Shown: positions 45,272 through 56,117, numbered from the stretch's first letter. The stretch: DNA of 64,000 bases from Planctomycetota bacterium (GCA_020638735.1 JACKHZ010000010.1:649325-713324); one strand, 5' to 3'. Numbers and translations are program-made. The notes: a model not told the origin generated them from the sequence alone.

Positions 45272-45540
45272 CTGCGATCTACGGGACACTCCAAAAGTGT
45301 GCCGTGCCGGCCGTCACTGCCGATGGCCAACGGTCTTTCATCGGTGAATCGCGGCGAATCGCCTCGATGGCGAGATGCTCTTCTGGCCCTGTAGTAGACA
45401 TTCGCAAATGGGGATCTGCGAGCGGGCTAGAGGCGGCGTAGTGCGCTGGAACGAAAGATGAGTTTTGACCGAGGTTGGCGGCCGACGCATCAAAAACAGG
45501 TGGCTTTTGATCGGTTCGTGAGCATGCTTCGGGGACTGTG
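45272..45540. other. Lower-GC gap between the tRNA fragment and the Fic gene
   Basis: No gene recognised. The sequence is clearly less GC-rich than the backbone ('aaaaacaggtggcttttgat' at about 45492-45511), as expected of an island edge. It probably holds the Fic promoter. Confidence 0.5.
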
Positions 45541-46689
45541 GTGAACAGCCTCGGGCGATGGGTCGAGATCGCAGGCGGTGGTCGCGCGTTCGTGCCATCG
45601 CCGCTGCCTCGTGGCATCGCCCTCTCGCCGGATCTGATCCGCAAGATCGGCGATGCGCGCACCCTACTCGGCAGGCTCGCGGAGGGGTTGCGGGCGCTGC
45701 CACGCCCGGAGTTGTTGCTGCGCCCGTTCGAGACCCGCGAGGCGGTTCTGTCGAGTCGGATCGAGGGCACACGCACGACTCTCGAACAGGCCCTCGTCCA
45801 AGAGGCGACGACCGACGAGGCCGAACTGGTCGACGACGACCGCGAGGTCCGCAACTACGGCAACGCGCTGCGCGCCGGCGTGCACTCCCTGGCCTCCGGT
45901 CGCCCCTTGAGCGTCTACCTGCTCAAGGACCTGCATCGAGAGTTGCTGCGCGGGACCCGCGGGCAAGAGAAGCGGCCCGGGGAGTTCCGCGAGCACCAGG
46001 TGTGGATCGGGCCGCCGAGCAGCAAAGGCGAGGTGCGGAACGCGCGGTTCGTGCCGCCGCCGCCGCTCGAAATCGATCCGTGCCTCCAGGACCTCGACAG
46101 CTACCTCGGGGAGCGTGCACCGGACGAGGGGCTCGTCCGGATCGCTCTGGCGCACTACCAGCTCGAGACGATCCATCCGTTCCTCGACGGCAACGGCCGC
46201 ATCGGCCGCCTGTTGCTCGGTCTGCAGCTCGTCTGGGAAGGCGTGCTCGATCGCACCTGTCTGTTCGTTTCGCCGGTGCTCGAGCGTCGGCGACAGCAGT
46301 ATTACGACGAGCTGCTGCGCGTGAGCGTGGACGGCACGTTCGTCGGGTGGCTGGCCTTCTTCCTCGACGTCGTCATCGAGAGTGCACGCGAGACGCTCGA
46401 TCGCCTGCACCGGCTGCGGGCGTTGCACGACGAGTTCGCCATGCGTCTCCGGCGGCTACAGAGCCAGAAGCCCGCGCAGCTCGTGCAGGCGTTGTTCGGT
46501 CTGCCCTACCTGACCGTCCCGCTGGCCAAGACCGTTCTCGGTGTCGAGTCCGCGACGGCGCAGCAGTCGATCACCAAGCTGGCGAAGGTGGGGATCCTCG
46601 AACTCCTGTCGGAGCGCCCCAAGCTGGGCCGGGGGCGGCCGCCGAAGCTGTATCGGTGTCCGGCGATCCTCGACATCATCCGGGAATGA
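45541..46689 (+). CDS. Fic-domain AMP-transferase with inhibitory helix and winged helix
   Basis: 382 residues. The active-site loop 'HPFLDGNGRIGRLLLG' is the full Fic motif, so AMP transfer is expected. The N-terminal helix 'VLSSRIEGTRTTLEQAL' carries the (S/T)xxxE(G/N) inhibitory motif, so this is a class II Fic that is self-inhibited until activated. A Fic_N part precedes and the C-terminal 90 residues form a winged helix ('VPLAKTVLGVESATAQQSI', 'RPKLGRGRPPKLYR'). The start is a GTG at 45541 (or 45538). It is the first gene after the tRNA scar and may act on a target or as a toxin-like regulator. Confidence 0.92.
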   Translation: MNSLGRWVEIAGGGRAFVPSPLPRGIALSPDLIRKIGDARTLLGRLAEGLRALPRPELLLRPFETREAVLSSRIEGTRTTLEQALVQEATTDEAELVDDDREVRNYGNALRAGVHSLASGRPLSVYLLKDLHRELLRGTRGQEKRPGEFREHQVWIGPPSSKGEVRNARFVPPPPLEIDPCLQDLDSYLGERAPDEGLVRIALAHYQLETIHPFLDGNGRIGRLLLGLQLVWEGVLDRTCLFVSPVLERRRQQYYDELLRVSVDGTFVGWLAFFLDVVIESARETLDRLHRLRALHDEFAMRLRRLQSQKPAQLVQALFGLPYLTVPLAKTVLGVESATAQQSITKLAKVGILELLSERPKLGRGRPPKLYRCPAILDIIRE

Positions 46690-46742
46690 GCGGTGATCGC
46701 TGCGGCGTTCGTCATGGCGGCGAAGGGAGCGCGTCTGCCCTG

Positions 46743-47387
46743 CTACTTCTGAAGCCACTTCCACCGTGGCAGGTGCTCACGCGCAAACTCCTTCAGCAGC
46801 TTGCCTGCACTGGCCCCCGTGCCCGGCACGACCCTCTGTCGCAGGGGCGCCAAGGCACGGAGGGGATCGTCGGCAAGCGCCACCGGCGCGTCGGGTATCC
46901 ACTCCATCAGCTCACTGACCTTCTCGCGCTCGGCACGGTACAAGCCGAGTAGCGCGCCTTGGCAGTGAACGAGGGCGGCAGCGCTCAGTCCCATCCTGGC
47001 CAGGCGACGCACGGACTCGACGAATGGCTGGATCGTCTCCGTGACGACGTCCCAGGCGGTTTCCGTTTCGTCCCTGTAGCCGAGCGGATCGCCTGGATCA
47101 TTCCTGCCCAGGTCGAACATGGTGAGTGCGGCGAGCGCCTGGACGACCTGATCCGCGATCGCCTCGGGAGAAACTGAGGCCGTGAGATCGCGCACGATCT
47201 GCTCGACATCGGGGACGAGCTCGGGATGGCGCTCGACGAGAACGAGCAACGTGGCCAAGCCATGCTCGGCAGAGAGGTGCTCCAGGATCTTCGAACGCTC
47301 GGCTGCGGGGCGAGGTCGGCCGGTCTTCGTCAGGCTGCTCTGGCCGCCTTTGGGTGCAGTCTCATTGGTCTTGGCCTTTCGCGTCAT
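46743..47387 (-). CDS. Hypothetical partner of the RecQ-UvrD fusion
   Basis: 214 residues. The N-terminal 40 are polar and basic ('MTRKAKTNETAPKGG'), the rest are alpha-helical ('HGLATLLVLVERHPELVPDV', 'LARMGLSAAALVHCQGALLG', 'KLLKEFAREHLPRWKWL'). Its ATG overlaps the stop of the large helicase gene as ATGA, so the two are co-translated and probably work together. No known domain is recognised. Such small helical partners of large helicases may load or regulate them, but that is inference. Confidence 0.7.
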   Translation of the reverse strand: MTRKAKTNETAPKGGQSSLTKTGRPRPAAERSKILEHLSAEHGLATLLVLVERHPELVPDVEQIVRDLTASVSPEAIADQVVQALAALTMFDLGRNDPGDPLGYRDETETAWDVVTETIQPFVESVRRLARMGLSAAALVHCQGALLGLYRAEREKVSELMEWIPDAPVALADDPLRALAPLRQRVVPGTGASAGKLLKEFAREHLPRWKWLQK

Positions 47388-50300
47388 GCAGGTGCCTCGG
47401 CTGTGAGGGTTATCTCGGGGATCACGACCTGCCACGTCTCGCGGCGAAGCCCAGCTTGGTAGTCGGCATCTTCGTCGGAACGCCCGCGGACCACGATCGC
47501 AGCGACTCGCGTGGCCCGAACCCTCGGCAAGAGTTGCCTCCACCTTGGCACGGCCGCCCTGGCCAGTGCCCCGACCCGCAATCCGTTCGAAGCTACGAGA
47601 AACACGCCGCCATCGGCGCCTACGAGTTGGAGGCCATCGCCGCTGGCCAATCCCTGAAGAGTTGCATCGACTTCCTCGTGGTTGGCGAAGCGTGCAGCGA
47701 AGGAGAGCCAGATGTCTGCCTGGCTCAAGAGCTCATAGGTGAGACTCGGTGGTTGCTCGTCGGCTGTGCTGGGCTCGATTCGGATCCGGTAGAACTCCTC
47801 GCCGCGCAACTCCGGCAGCCATGGCGCACCACCTCCCCGGCATTGGAGCAGGGTCAGGGTCCGGCGGGCTCTCGTCATGCCGACGTAGTAGAGACGGCGC
47901 TTCTGCTCCCACGAGTCCCGGCCGCGCAGCTGCCAGCCGCCGTCGAGCAGGATGACATGGTCATGCTCGGCGCCCTTGCTGCCGTGCACCGTGCTCAGCA
48001 TGACGCCGCAGCCAATCGCGCGTTCACGTCGCTGTTCGAGGAGCACTTCGCCAAAGAAGTCGCGCACCGCCGTCTTCGGCTGCGCGTGCTCACCGTGGTC
48101 CTCGAGGAACGCTGCGACGGTCTGCTCGACGAGCTCGACGTTGGGCTCGCGAGGGAACTGCTGCCGCAAACTGCTCAGCTGGTCGCGGAGTCCGACCGCA
48201 TCGACCTCCGACTCCCCGGTGTGCAGCCACGGCGTCGAGGAAGGCCTGCACCTCGCGCAGCCGGAACAGGGAATACGATCGCTGCGGATCCACGCGGCGG
48301 CGCACGGGGATGGACTCGCGCTCGAGCACGGTCCGGACGGCGTCGAGCAGGGCGTGGCGTGGCGAGAGCACGGCGCACTGATCCCAAGCGAAGTCCGGGT
48401 CGCATGCCTGGAGCAGGCGGAGCGCGCCGAGCACCGCATCCGCCTGTGCTGCGAGGGGACCGATCGCGACGATCTGGACCCGCCCCTTGGCGCCGTGATC
48501 GAGCTTCGCGAACCGGCCGCCCCGCGGCTCGTTGCGGCGGGCCTCGTCGATGCGGATCGGGGCGTCCTGCTTCAGGCGATCCTCGTTCTGTGTGATGAGC
48601 GCGTTCGCGGCGGCAAGGATGTGCGCCGTCGAGCGGTAGTTCTCGACCAGCGGCAGGCGCGAGGCGTCGTAGTCGGTTTCGAACCGCCGCAGGAACTCCA
48701 CGCTCGCGTCGCGGAACTCATAGATGTTCTGGTCGTCGTCGCCGACGGCGAGCACGGTCAGCTTGCGGTCGGCATCGCGCAGCGTGCGTCCGGCAATGGC
48801 TGACACGAGCTGGTACTGGGCCTCGTCGATGTCTTGGTACTCGTCGACCAGGATGTGGCGGAAGCCTGTCAGCAAGCGATCGCGCAGATCTTCGCCATCG
48901 ACCTCGCCCCCAGTTGCGTCCCCCTGGAGCTGGGCTACGGCGGCCCGCATGAGCTCGTCGAACACGCCGTCTTGCGTGCCGCCGGCATCCAGCAGGTCGG
49001 CTGGCGAGCGTCCGACCAGGCGTGACGCCATGCCGTGGTAGGTCTGTACGAGCACGCCGCGGGCATCCTCGCCGACGAGGTCGCGCAGGCGGCGGCGAAG
49101 CTCGAGCGCGGCGCTGCGGTTGAAGCAGAGCACGAGGATTGCCCGAGCTGGCACACGCTTGACGCGCAGCAGGTAGGCGCAGCGATGCACCACCACGCGC
49201 GTCTTGCCCGACCCGGGGCCCGCCAACACGAGCAGGGACTCGCTGTCCTTGGCTTCGACGATGCGGCGCTGGTCCTTGCTGAGGTCCTTGACGATGCGGC
49301 GCCACGACTCGGGGCCCGTCGCGCGCTCCAGTTCGCCAAGACGCTGTTTGAAGTAGCGTTCGAGAAACTGTGGTCGCGACAGCTCGAAGTAGTCATCGAG
49401 CAACTGCAGACCGACTGCCTCGGACTGCTGCATGCGACGTGCGAACTCGTGCATGGCGTGGATCTGGACGACGCGCTCGTCCTGGTGCTGGGCGAGCTGC
49501 TGGAAATCGTCGTTCTTGTACTGGCGCGGTTGCTGCTCAGAGGGAATGCGCAGCACCATCGCCTGGCGGAACACCGCGAGGCCCTTGTGAAGCACGATGG
49601 CCTCGATGCGATGCAGGAACAGCAGCGCGTATTCAATCTCGGTCGCCGGATCTGGTGATGGTGCGCTGCGCAGCGCCAGATCCTGGTCCAAGGCTGACAG
49701 CAGCTGTTCCAGCGTGAATTCGACGAGTAGCGAGGCGCGCCGCGCCTGGGGGTCGGGCAACCTGTTGAGCAGGGTCTGGAGACAGACCTGCGCGATGGAA
49801 TGGCGGCGGCGGGCCGTGCCGACGATCTGGTCCCATCCGCCTTGCACCTGGACGCGACAGTGGTCATGCGCCGTGAACGAGAGCCGCAGGCCTGGCGAAC
49901 GTTGGCTCGCATGTTGGGCACGGTCCGCCATCGACGACAACACCTGCTGCACGTGCACCACGGAGGTGGCCGCATCGTGCCGCGCCAGTTCCTGGGTCAG
50001 CGCCCGCAGGCTCAGGGGGTAGTGCTGATGGTCATCCGCGTCGGGTTCCGACTCGCGCAGCAGATCGAGGATCCGCAGTTCCATCGTCGCCGCACGTTCG
50101 AGACGCGCGTTGGAAGACCCTACAACACCCTGGCGCACGAAGGCGGTCATCTGTACGCCGGTCGACAGCAGCCGCGCCTTCTGCATCTCGACCAGGATGC
50201 GCAGGATCGCGCGGCCCGAGGCTGCACTGTTCTCTTGGCTGACGACCCCCAAGACTTCTGGAAGGCCGAGGAAGTCGTCCGAGCTGAAGCCGTCGTCGGC

Positions 50301-52631
50301 GTCGGCGTTCATGAGCTGCGAGAGGATCGCGAGCCAGGCTGTGGCCTTCCTCTGGGGCAGGCCTAGGCCCGTGATGCGCTGGCGTGCCTCGTCGAGCGTC
50401 TCCACGAGCGGCCGCCCCTGGAACACCGTTGTCGCGTTCTCGTCGCGGCGCAGGAACTTGCCGCGTTCGAGCCATGCGATCGCGGTCACCACGCGGGTCG
50501 GCGCGCCGCGATCGTTGGGGTTGATCGTCTCGGCGAGTTCCTCGTCGCGCAGGATCTCACCGGTCGTGCAGATGGTCTCGCGCACAGGGTCTTCGCGGCC
50601 GGCCTGCTCGGGAGCTGGCCGGGACAGGTTGCGGATGCGCCGCAGGATGCCGCGCAAATCGCGCAGGTCGAGCCTCGACATCGAGGCCAGCCGGAACTGC
50701 GTCTCGATGTCGTCGCGCGCGAACAGCAACACCGCGTCGGCCGGCAGGCCGTCACGGCCGGCGCGCCCGACCTCCTGCACGTAGGCCTCGATCGAGCCCG
50801 GGATCTCGAAGTGCACGACGAGACGGATGTCTGGCTTGTCGATCCCCATGCCGAACGCATTGGTCGCACAGACGACCCGGGTCTCGCCGCGCAGAAAGCG
50901 CTCCTGCACGGCCTTCTTGGTGGGGATGTCGAGGCCGGCGTGGAACGCTTCGGCTTCGATGCCGGCGCTCTGCAGCAGGGCGGCAGCCTTCTCGGCGTTG
51001 CTTCGTGTCGCGGTGTAGACCAGCACGCTGCCCGTCGGAGCCGTCGTGAGTTGCTCCGCGACCAGTTCGCGCAGGCGCGGCACCTTGTCGTGGCCGGCGA
51101 CGGTCTCGACACGCAGCGTCAGGTTCTCGCGCGGCGCGTGACCGTCGAACACCTCGAGTTCCTGGCCCAGCTCGACGCGGAAGTGTTCCAGGATCTCGAT
51201 GCGCACCTCTGGCTTCGCGGTCGCCGTGACGCAGACGATCGGCGCCGGCTGCGTTCCCTGGTTGGCGCTGAACTCCTTAACGAAGCGCGCTGCGTAGAGG
51301 TAGTCGGGCCGGAAGTCGTGACCCCACTTCGACAGACAGTGCGCCTCGTCGAAGACCCACGCCCCGATCTCACGCAGCGCGATCGCCTTCTTGAAGGTCG
51401 AGTTGCGCAGCTGCTCCGGAGATACGTAGAGGATGCCGGCCGTACCCGTGCGCACGGCATCGAGCGCGGCCCGACGTTCGGGCGGCGTGAGGCGACCGGT
51501 CAGGGCCACGGCGCACTGGGCGTTGGTCTTGGCTACGAAGTTGTCGACCTGGTCGTGCATCAGCGACTGCAGCGGCGAGATCACGATCGAGAGGCATCCG
51601 CGCCGCAGGTAGCGGTTGATGGCCGGCAGTTGGAAGCACAGCGACTTGCCGCCGCCGGTCGGCAGCAGCGCGAGGTGCGGCCGGTCGGCGAAGCCAGCAT
51701 CGACGATCTCGCGTTGGGCTGGCCGGTCGCCGTCCTTCAGCGTGGGGGTCTTGCGAAAGTCGGGGTACTGGAACCAACGCTGCAGTTGCGCGACCGGGTC
51801 GTGCACTCTCGGGCACCATCCGCAGTCGGGGCGATCGCAGGGCACGTCGCGCAGCTTGCTCAGCAGTCTGGTGACGAGTGGAAGTTGGCGACGCACCCAC
51901 GGCATGACGACCGAGGGCGAGGTGGCGTCGTGGGTACCTGCGACCCGCAGCCACGCGACCACGAAGAGGAGGGCGAGGCAGGTCTCGGCGGATTGCCGCG
52001 CCAACGGCAGCAAGGTGTGGACCGTTGCAGTGCACGTGCGATCCGCGAGCAGCGCGACCAGATCCCGGTCGAGGTCCGCGGAGGGCTCGGCGATGCCGGC
52101 GAAGGCAAGAGCGAAGCCGGCGCTGGCCTGGGTGCTGATCGAGGCCAGGCCACGTTCACCGAGCGATCGAACGACTCGCCCGAACGCCGGATTCGCCGCC
52201 GTGATCTCGTGCAGACGCTGCAGGGCATCGTTCAGCAGTCGCGCCGCGATGCGAGCGTCCGCGACTGGGTCGTTCATCGCGTCCTTGACGACCTTGTAGT
52301 CCTTCAGGAGTGCGTGGTAGGGGTACTCGGCGAAGGCGATGGCGGACAGGACCAGCGTGTCGACGGCGGGCTTCCGCAGCAGGGCGTGGCCTGCTGCATG
52401 CTGGGTGAGCCACGGTAGGTCGTGCCAAAGGATGTTGTGGCCGAAGACGAAGTCCGCGTCGGCCGCGAATGCGTCGAGGTCGGAGAGTGCGGCGTGCGGA
52501 GATCCCTTCGGGTCACGCCGGAACTCGCCCCCGTGTGCGACGGCGCCGACCGCCGTCAAGCATGCGTGAGCATCGAGTTCGAGATCGAACCCAATTCCTT
52601 GATCCTCGGCCCGCATGTGGTCCTGGAGCAT
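47384..52631 (-). CDS. Exonuclease-RecQ-UvrD helicase fusion, one frame break near 48220
   Basis: About 1,745 residues if the frame break is repaired. Residues 1-150: DEDD-type 3'-5' exonuclease ('GFDLELDAH', 'FGHNILWHDLPWL', 'DPVADARIAARLL'). From about 300: RecQ helicase, Walker A 'LPTGGGKSLCFQLPAI' (near 325) and 'FDEAHCLSKWGHDFRPDY' (near 430), then 'EVGRAGRDGLPADAV'. From about 1130: UvrD/Rep helicase, Walker A 'LAGPGSGKTRVVVHR', 'VDEYQDIDEAQ' and 'MLSTVHGSKGAEHDHVILLD'. The frame changes between 'REVQAFLDA' and 'HTGESEVDAVGLRDQ', so a stop-based call splits it at 48090. Such fusions occur in defence and island regions. The stop overlaps the next gene's start. Confidence 0.88.
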
Positions 52632-52813
52632 AGGAGGGCGGCAGGTGCTGGCGAAGGGGCTGCTCTTGACCGGAGGCTTTGCGTTGGATGGATCCGGCCA
52701 TGACTGCGCCCCAGGACCGTGACCATCGTCGAGGAAGGTCGATGGTGGTCGAGCTGTCGCGAAGGTATAGCGTCAGCATGACCCGCAGGTCAGGCCGACC
52801 GCGGGGAGACGCC

Positions 52814-53833
52814 ATGCTCAAGCTCGACCGCAAGACCCGTTCGTTCTCTTCCATGCGGTCGCCGAGTTTGGCTGAGGCCGGCGTTCTCGAGCGCGCGGAC
52901 CTGCAGAGTTGCATCGCCAACAGCAGCGAAGCGTTCTTCGCAGAGGTCGGCGAACGCCTGTTTCTGATCGGCCAGGAGGTCGTTCCGTCTACGACGGTTG
53001 CCGACCGCATCGACCTGCTCGCGGCAGATCCCGAGGGCGCGATCGTCATCGTCGAGCTGAAGCGGGGCTCGAACAAGCTGCACATGCTTCAGGCGATCTC
53101 GTACGCGGGCATGCTGGCCCACTGGGAAGCCGACGAGTTCCGCAGCTTGATGCCCGGCGATCGGTGGGACGCCCTGTGTGACTTCCTGGAAGTAGACGTC
53201 GAGGACCTGAACCGTCGCCAGCGAATCCTGCTCGTCGCCGAGGCCTACGACTACGCACTCTTGTCCGGAGCAGAGTGGCTCAGCGAGCGCCATGGTGTCG
53301 ATCTGCGGTGCTGCACCGTGTCCCTTGCGACAGATCCCACGACCGGGGCTGAGTATCTGGCCTGCGCGAGCGTCTACCCACCGCCGGCGCTCGCCGAACA
53401 GTCGGTTGCACGAACGCGCAGCGGGCGGGGAACCCGTCCGCCGAAGTGGTCAGCATGGGACGAGGCAATCGATGCGATCGAGAATCGTGACCTCGCGGAG
53501 TTTGCGCGTCGCGAGATCGAGGCGGGGCGCGAGAAGACGCTCCGTCGTCGCTCCCTGCACTACAGGCTGGATGGCAAGCGGCGATGGAGTCTCTCGTGCC
53601 GCGCCAAGACAGTCTATGTGTGGCAGCGCGGTCGGTTCGACGGCGATGTCGGGTTCTGGCAGAGGCTCTTGTCAGACCCGCAGGCGGTGACGGTCGTTCG
53701 GAAGGGAAAGGCCCTCTCGTTGTCGCTTGCCACAAAGGGGGAGTTCGAGGCCTTTGGCCGTGCTGTGACCGGGGACCTGAGCGGCTTGGCGTGGATTGGG
53801 CGCGAGGTCGATGACGAAGATGGGCAAGAGTGA
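52814..53833 (+). CDS. PD-(D/E)XK nuclease-like protein (NucS-type core)
   Basis: 339 residues; GGGGAGA before the ATG at 52814. The core 'DRIDLLAADPEGAIVIVELK' has D-x13-E-x-K as in NucS/EndoMS and related PD-(D/E)XK nucleases, with 'QAISYAGMLAHWEADEF' next. The C-terminal half (after about 200) is not recognised ('RRSLHYRLDGKRRWSLSC', 'VRKGKALSLSLATKGEF'). It is divergent from the large helicase, 182 bp apart, and may be part of the same defence or repair module. Substrate unknown. Confidence 0.78.
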   Translation: MLKLDRKTRSFSSMRSPSLAEAGVLERADLQSCIANSSEAFFAEVGERLFLIGQEVVPSTTVADRIDLLAADPEGAIVIVELKRGSNKLHMLQAISYAGMLAHWEADEFRSLMPGDRWDALCDFLEVDVEDLNRRQRILLVAEAYDYALLSGAEWLSERHGVDLRCCTVSLATDPTTGAEYLACASVYPPPALAEQSVARTRSGRGTRPPKWSAWDEAIDAIENRDLAEFARREIEAGREKTLRRRSLHYRLDGKRRWSLSCRAKTVYVWQRGRFDGDVGFWQRLLSDPQAVTVVRKGKALSLSLATKGEFEAFGRAVTGDLSGLAWIGREVDDEDGQE

Positions 53834-54172
53834 GCCCAGGGTCGCCGAGCCATGCCCGTAGAGGCCCTGGTGTGAACGCATCCGGCTGCATCGGCACTGT
53901 GCCGCCGCTGCCGTCGGGGCGACTGAGCTGGTTGTGGGCGATACCGGCGATCGGCACCGCGGCCCAGGCGCGCAGCGGCAAGCGGCGGCCTGGCACCCCG
54001 GCGGCCGGGCGGAACTTGCGGAACGCGATGCGTTCGCGGCATCGAGTCTTGCGATCGAGCAATGTCGGTTCGCAGCTCATCGTAGTTGCGGGTACGGCAT
54101 GGAGCCCGGCGTCATGTTCTCCGCGCACAGGCGGCGATGGCGGCGCTGTGGCGTCGATGTCATGCTCCGAGG
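53834..54172. other. Intergenic region, 339 bp
   Basis: No supported gene. Reading frames cross it but show no protein-like pattern or ribosome binding site. Base composition is similar to the flanks. Probably a promoter area for the next gene, or remnant sequence in the island. Confidence 0.5.
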
Positions 54173-54724
54173 ATGTCGATGTCGGATACCGAGCGTTCGT
54201 TGCGTCAGCTCGCCGCGAGCTTCGCTTCGCGCGATCCCTTGCCAGCAGGTGGGGCCGCGGCGGTCCTTGCCGTGACGGTTGGGGTCGGGCTCGCGCTCAA
54301 GGTGATCACCATCACCGGGGGGCAAGGAGCACTCGCGCAGGCCCGGGACGAGTTGCCACGACTGCTCGAGCAGCTTCAGCCCGAGTTCGCGGCGGATTGT
54401 GCAGCGTTCGCGGGCTTGATGGACGCCCTGCGGTTGCCTCCAACCGAGCCGAGTCGCGCCGGGCGGGTTCGCGCTGGTTGGCTCGCTGCCACGGCAGCAC
54501 CGGTGTCCGTCGCCGTTCGGGCGTACGAGGCCGAGAAGCTGATTGCCTCGTGCCGCGGGCTGGTCAAGGCGACAGTGAAGGCGGACCTCGAAGCGGCGAT
54601 CGATCTGGTCAGGACGGGGCGTGCCATCGCCGAGCGAAACGCGCGCGAGAACGCCGAGCGTCTCGACCCTTCCGTTGCCCGGGAGTTGCTCGGGCAGCTC
54701 GGTGCGGGCTCGTTGGACGAATAG
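54173..54724 (+). CDS. Cyclodeaminase/cyclohydrolase (FTCD_C-like) family protein
   Basis: 183 residues from the ATG at 54173 (54179 also possible). 'FASRDPLPAGGAAAVLAVTV' is the family start (normally 'PxPGGGSVAA'), and the rest is a bundle of five helices ('ARDELPRLLEQLQPEFAADC', 'LVKATVKADLEAAIDLVRTG'). Family members act on formimino- or methenyl-tetrahydrofolate; this one is short and lies next to a ferredoxin rather than folate genes, so its substrate is uncertain. Confidence 0.78.
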   Translation: MSMSDTERSLRQLAASFASRDPLPAGGAAAVLAVTVGVGLALKVITITGGQGALAQARDELPRLLEQLQPEFAADCAAFAGLMDALRLPPTEPSRAGRVRAGWLAATAAPVSVAVRAYEAEKLIASCRGLVKATVKADLEAAIDLVRTGRAIAERNARENAERLDPSVARELLGQLGAGSLDE

Positions 54725-54856
54725 CAGGCTGCCGCCGGGTTGCCGCCGCCGTCGGTCGCGCCGTGCGGTAGCCTCACCCTTCAAGCCCGAGCCGATGCAG
54801 AACCCACACTTCGTTGGCGTCTTGTCTGTCTCGCATTCCCTGATGGAGGTCCAGCC

Positions 54857-55198
54857 GTGACCCACGTCGTCGCCGAACCTTGTGTCGATTGCCGATACAC
54901 CGACTGCGTCGAGGTCTGTCCCGTCGATGCGTTCCGCGAGGGGGCCAACTGCCTGGTCATCGATCCCGACGCGTGCATCGACTGCACGCTGTGCGTTTCG
55001 CAGTGTCCGGTAGGGGCGATCTTCATGGACTCCGACCTGCCGCCGAAGTGGGCGGAGTGGCTCGAGTTGAACGCCCGCCTCAGCCGGTTGTGGCCGGTCA
55101 TCACCAAGGCGCGGGGCCCGCTCCCTGGTCACGAAGCCGCGGCAACGCAGGAATCGAAGCGCGATCGGCTCTCGGAACGACCGGGCAGCCGCGACTGA
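54857..55198 (+). CDS. Ferredoxin with two Fe-S cluster motifs (7Fe/8Fe type)
   Basis: 113 residues from a GTG at 54857 with GGAGG upstream. 'CVDCRYTDCVEVCPVD' (C-x2-C-x4-C-x3-CP, the widened first motif of FdxA-like 7Fe ferredoxins) and 'CIDCTLCVSQCPVGAI' (second 4Fe-4S motif). A basic C-terminal tail of about 35 residues follows 'KWAEWLELNARLSRLWPVIT'. A soluble electron carrier. Partner enzyme unknown. Confidence 0.92.
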   Translation: MTHVVAEPCVDCRYTDCVEVCPVDAFREGANCLVIDPDACIDCTLCVSQCPVGAIFMDSDLPPKWAEWLELNARLSRLWPVITKARGPLPGHEAAATQESKRDRLSERPGSRD

Positions 55199-55259
55199 AG
55201 GCTGGTGCGCTGTCGCGTCATGAGCGTGAGCTGCCCGGGTCCGGAGGATTCTCCGTGGT

Positions 55260-56117
55260 GTGGCCTCGGCGGCAGTCGAGGTATCGTCCCCACCGGTGGC
55301 TCCCGGTTCCGTCATGGTGCATTCGTTGCCCGACCCGTCGCGGGCTTCGGCGCAGAGGAAGGTCTGGGTCTGGACGCCGCCAGGGTATGAGCGGAGCGAA
55401 TCGAAGCGCTTTCCCGTCTTCTACCTCATGGACGGGCAGAACCTGTTCGGAGCCAAGTCGGGCTCCTGGCACGCGGACAGCGTGACGAAGGACGAGATCG
55501 CGGCTGGACGCGTCGAACCGCTCGTCCTGGTCGGCATCGAGAACGGCGGGCGTGCTCGAGAGCGCGAGTACACGCGTGTGCCGTGGAAGGACAAGGGTGG
55601 GGGCGCCGAGCGCCACCTCACCTTCGTGGTCGACGAGGTCCGGCCGTTCGTAGAGCGAACCTACCGGGTACGTCGTGATGCCTCGGCGACCGCGATCGGC
55701 GGTTCGTCGCTCGGCGCCTTGTTCTCGTTGTTCGCCGGGTTGCGGCACCCGCAGTTGTTCGGCTCGGTCATGGCGATGTCGCCGTCGGTGTTCTGGGGCG
55801 ACGACGACATGCTCGGCTTCGTCGAGGAGCATGCGGCGCCGGCGACGCGGATCTGGCTCGACGTCGGTGCGCGCGAGACACTCCGGATGCGCAAGGGGCT
55901 TCGTCAGTTGGCTGCGGCGATGATCCGGAGCGGGTGGCAGCGGGGTCGCGGGCGGCGTGGAGGTTCACTGCGGGTCGTGGAGGACCCGAACGGGAAGCAC
56001 GACGAGGCATCGTGGGGGCGGAGGCTCGCTCGCGCCCTGCGGTTCTTGTTCCCACGACCGGGAGCCCTTCCTTCACGTCACGGTGTCGGTGGTCGAGCCC
56101 GGCCTGCCGCAAGCTGA
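55260..56117 (+). CDS. Esterase of the enterochelin esterase/esterase D-like family
   Basis: About 285 residues from a GTG at 55260 (GGAGG 13 nt before); an ATG at 55314 would also give a whole domain. 'RKVWVWTPPGYER', 'FPVFYLMDGQNLFGA', nucleophile Ser in 'AIGGSSLGALFSLFAG' and His in 'GKHDEASWGRRLARALRFLF' are the family marks. A serine esterase acting on an unknown ester, perhaps a siderophore or glycoside. The last 24 residues after 'RFLF' are Arg/Pro-rich and not family-like, so a late frame shift is possible. Confidence 0.83.
   Translation: MASAAVEVSSPPVAPGSVMVHSLPDPSRASAQRKVWVWTPPGYERSESKRFPVFYLMDGQNLFGAKSGSWHADSVTKDEIAAGRVEPLVLVGIENGGRAREREYTRVPWKDKGGGAERHLTFVVDEVRPFVERTYRVRRDASATAIGGSSLGALFSLFAGLRHPQLFGSVMAMSPSVFWGDDDMLGFVEEHAAPATRIWLDVGARETLRMRKGLRQLAAAMIRSGWQRGRGRRGGSLRVVEDPNGKHDEASWGRRLARALRFLFPRPGALPSRHGVGGRARPAAS

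Noticed and set aside
45226..45441. Small plus-strand protein starting 'MERVIGIEPTTFSLG'
   Set aside because: A well-known false peptide produced by the reverse strand of tRNA genes; the tRNA fragment explains it.
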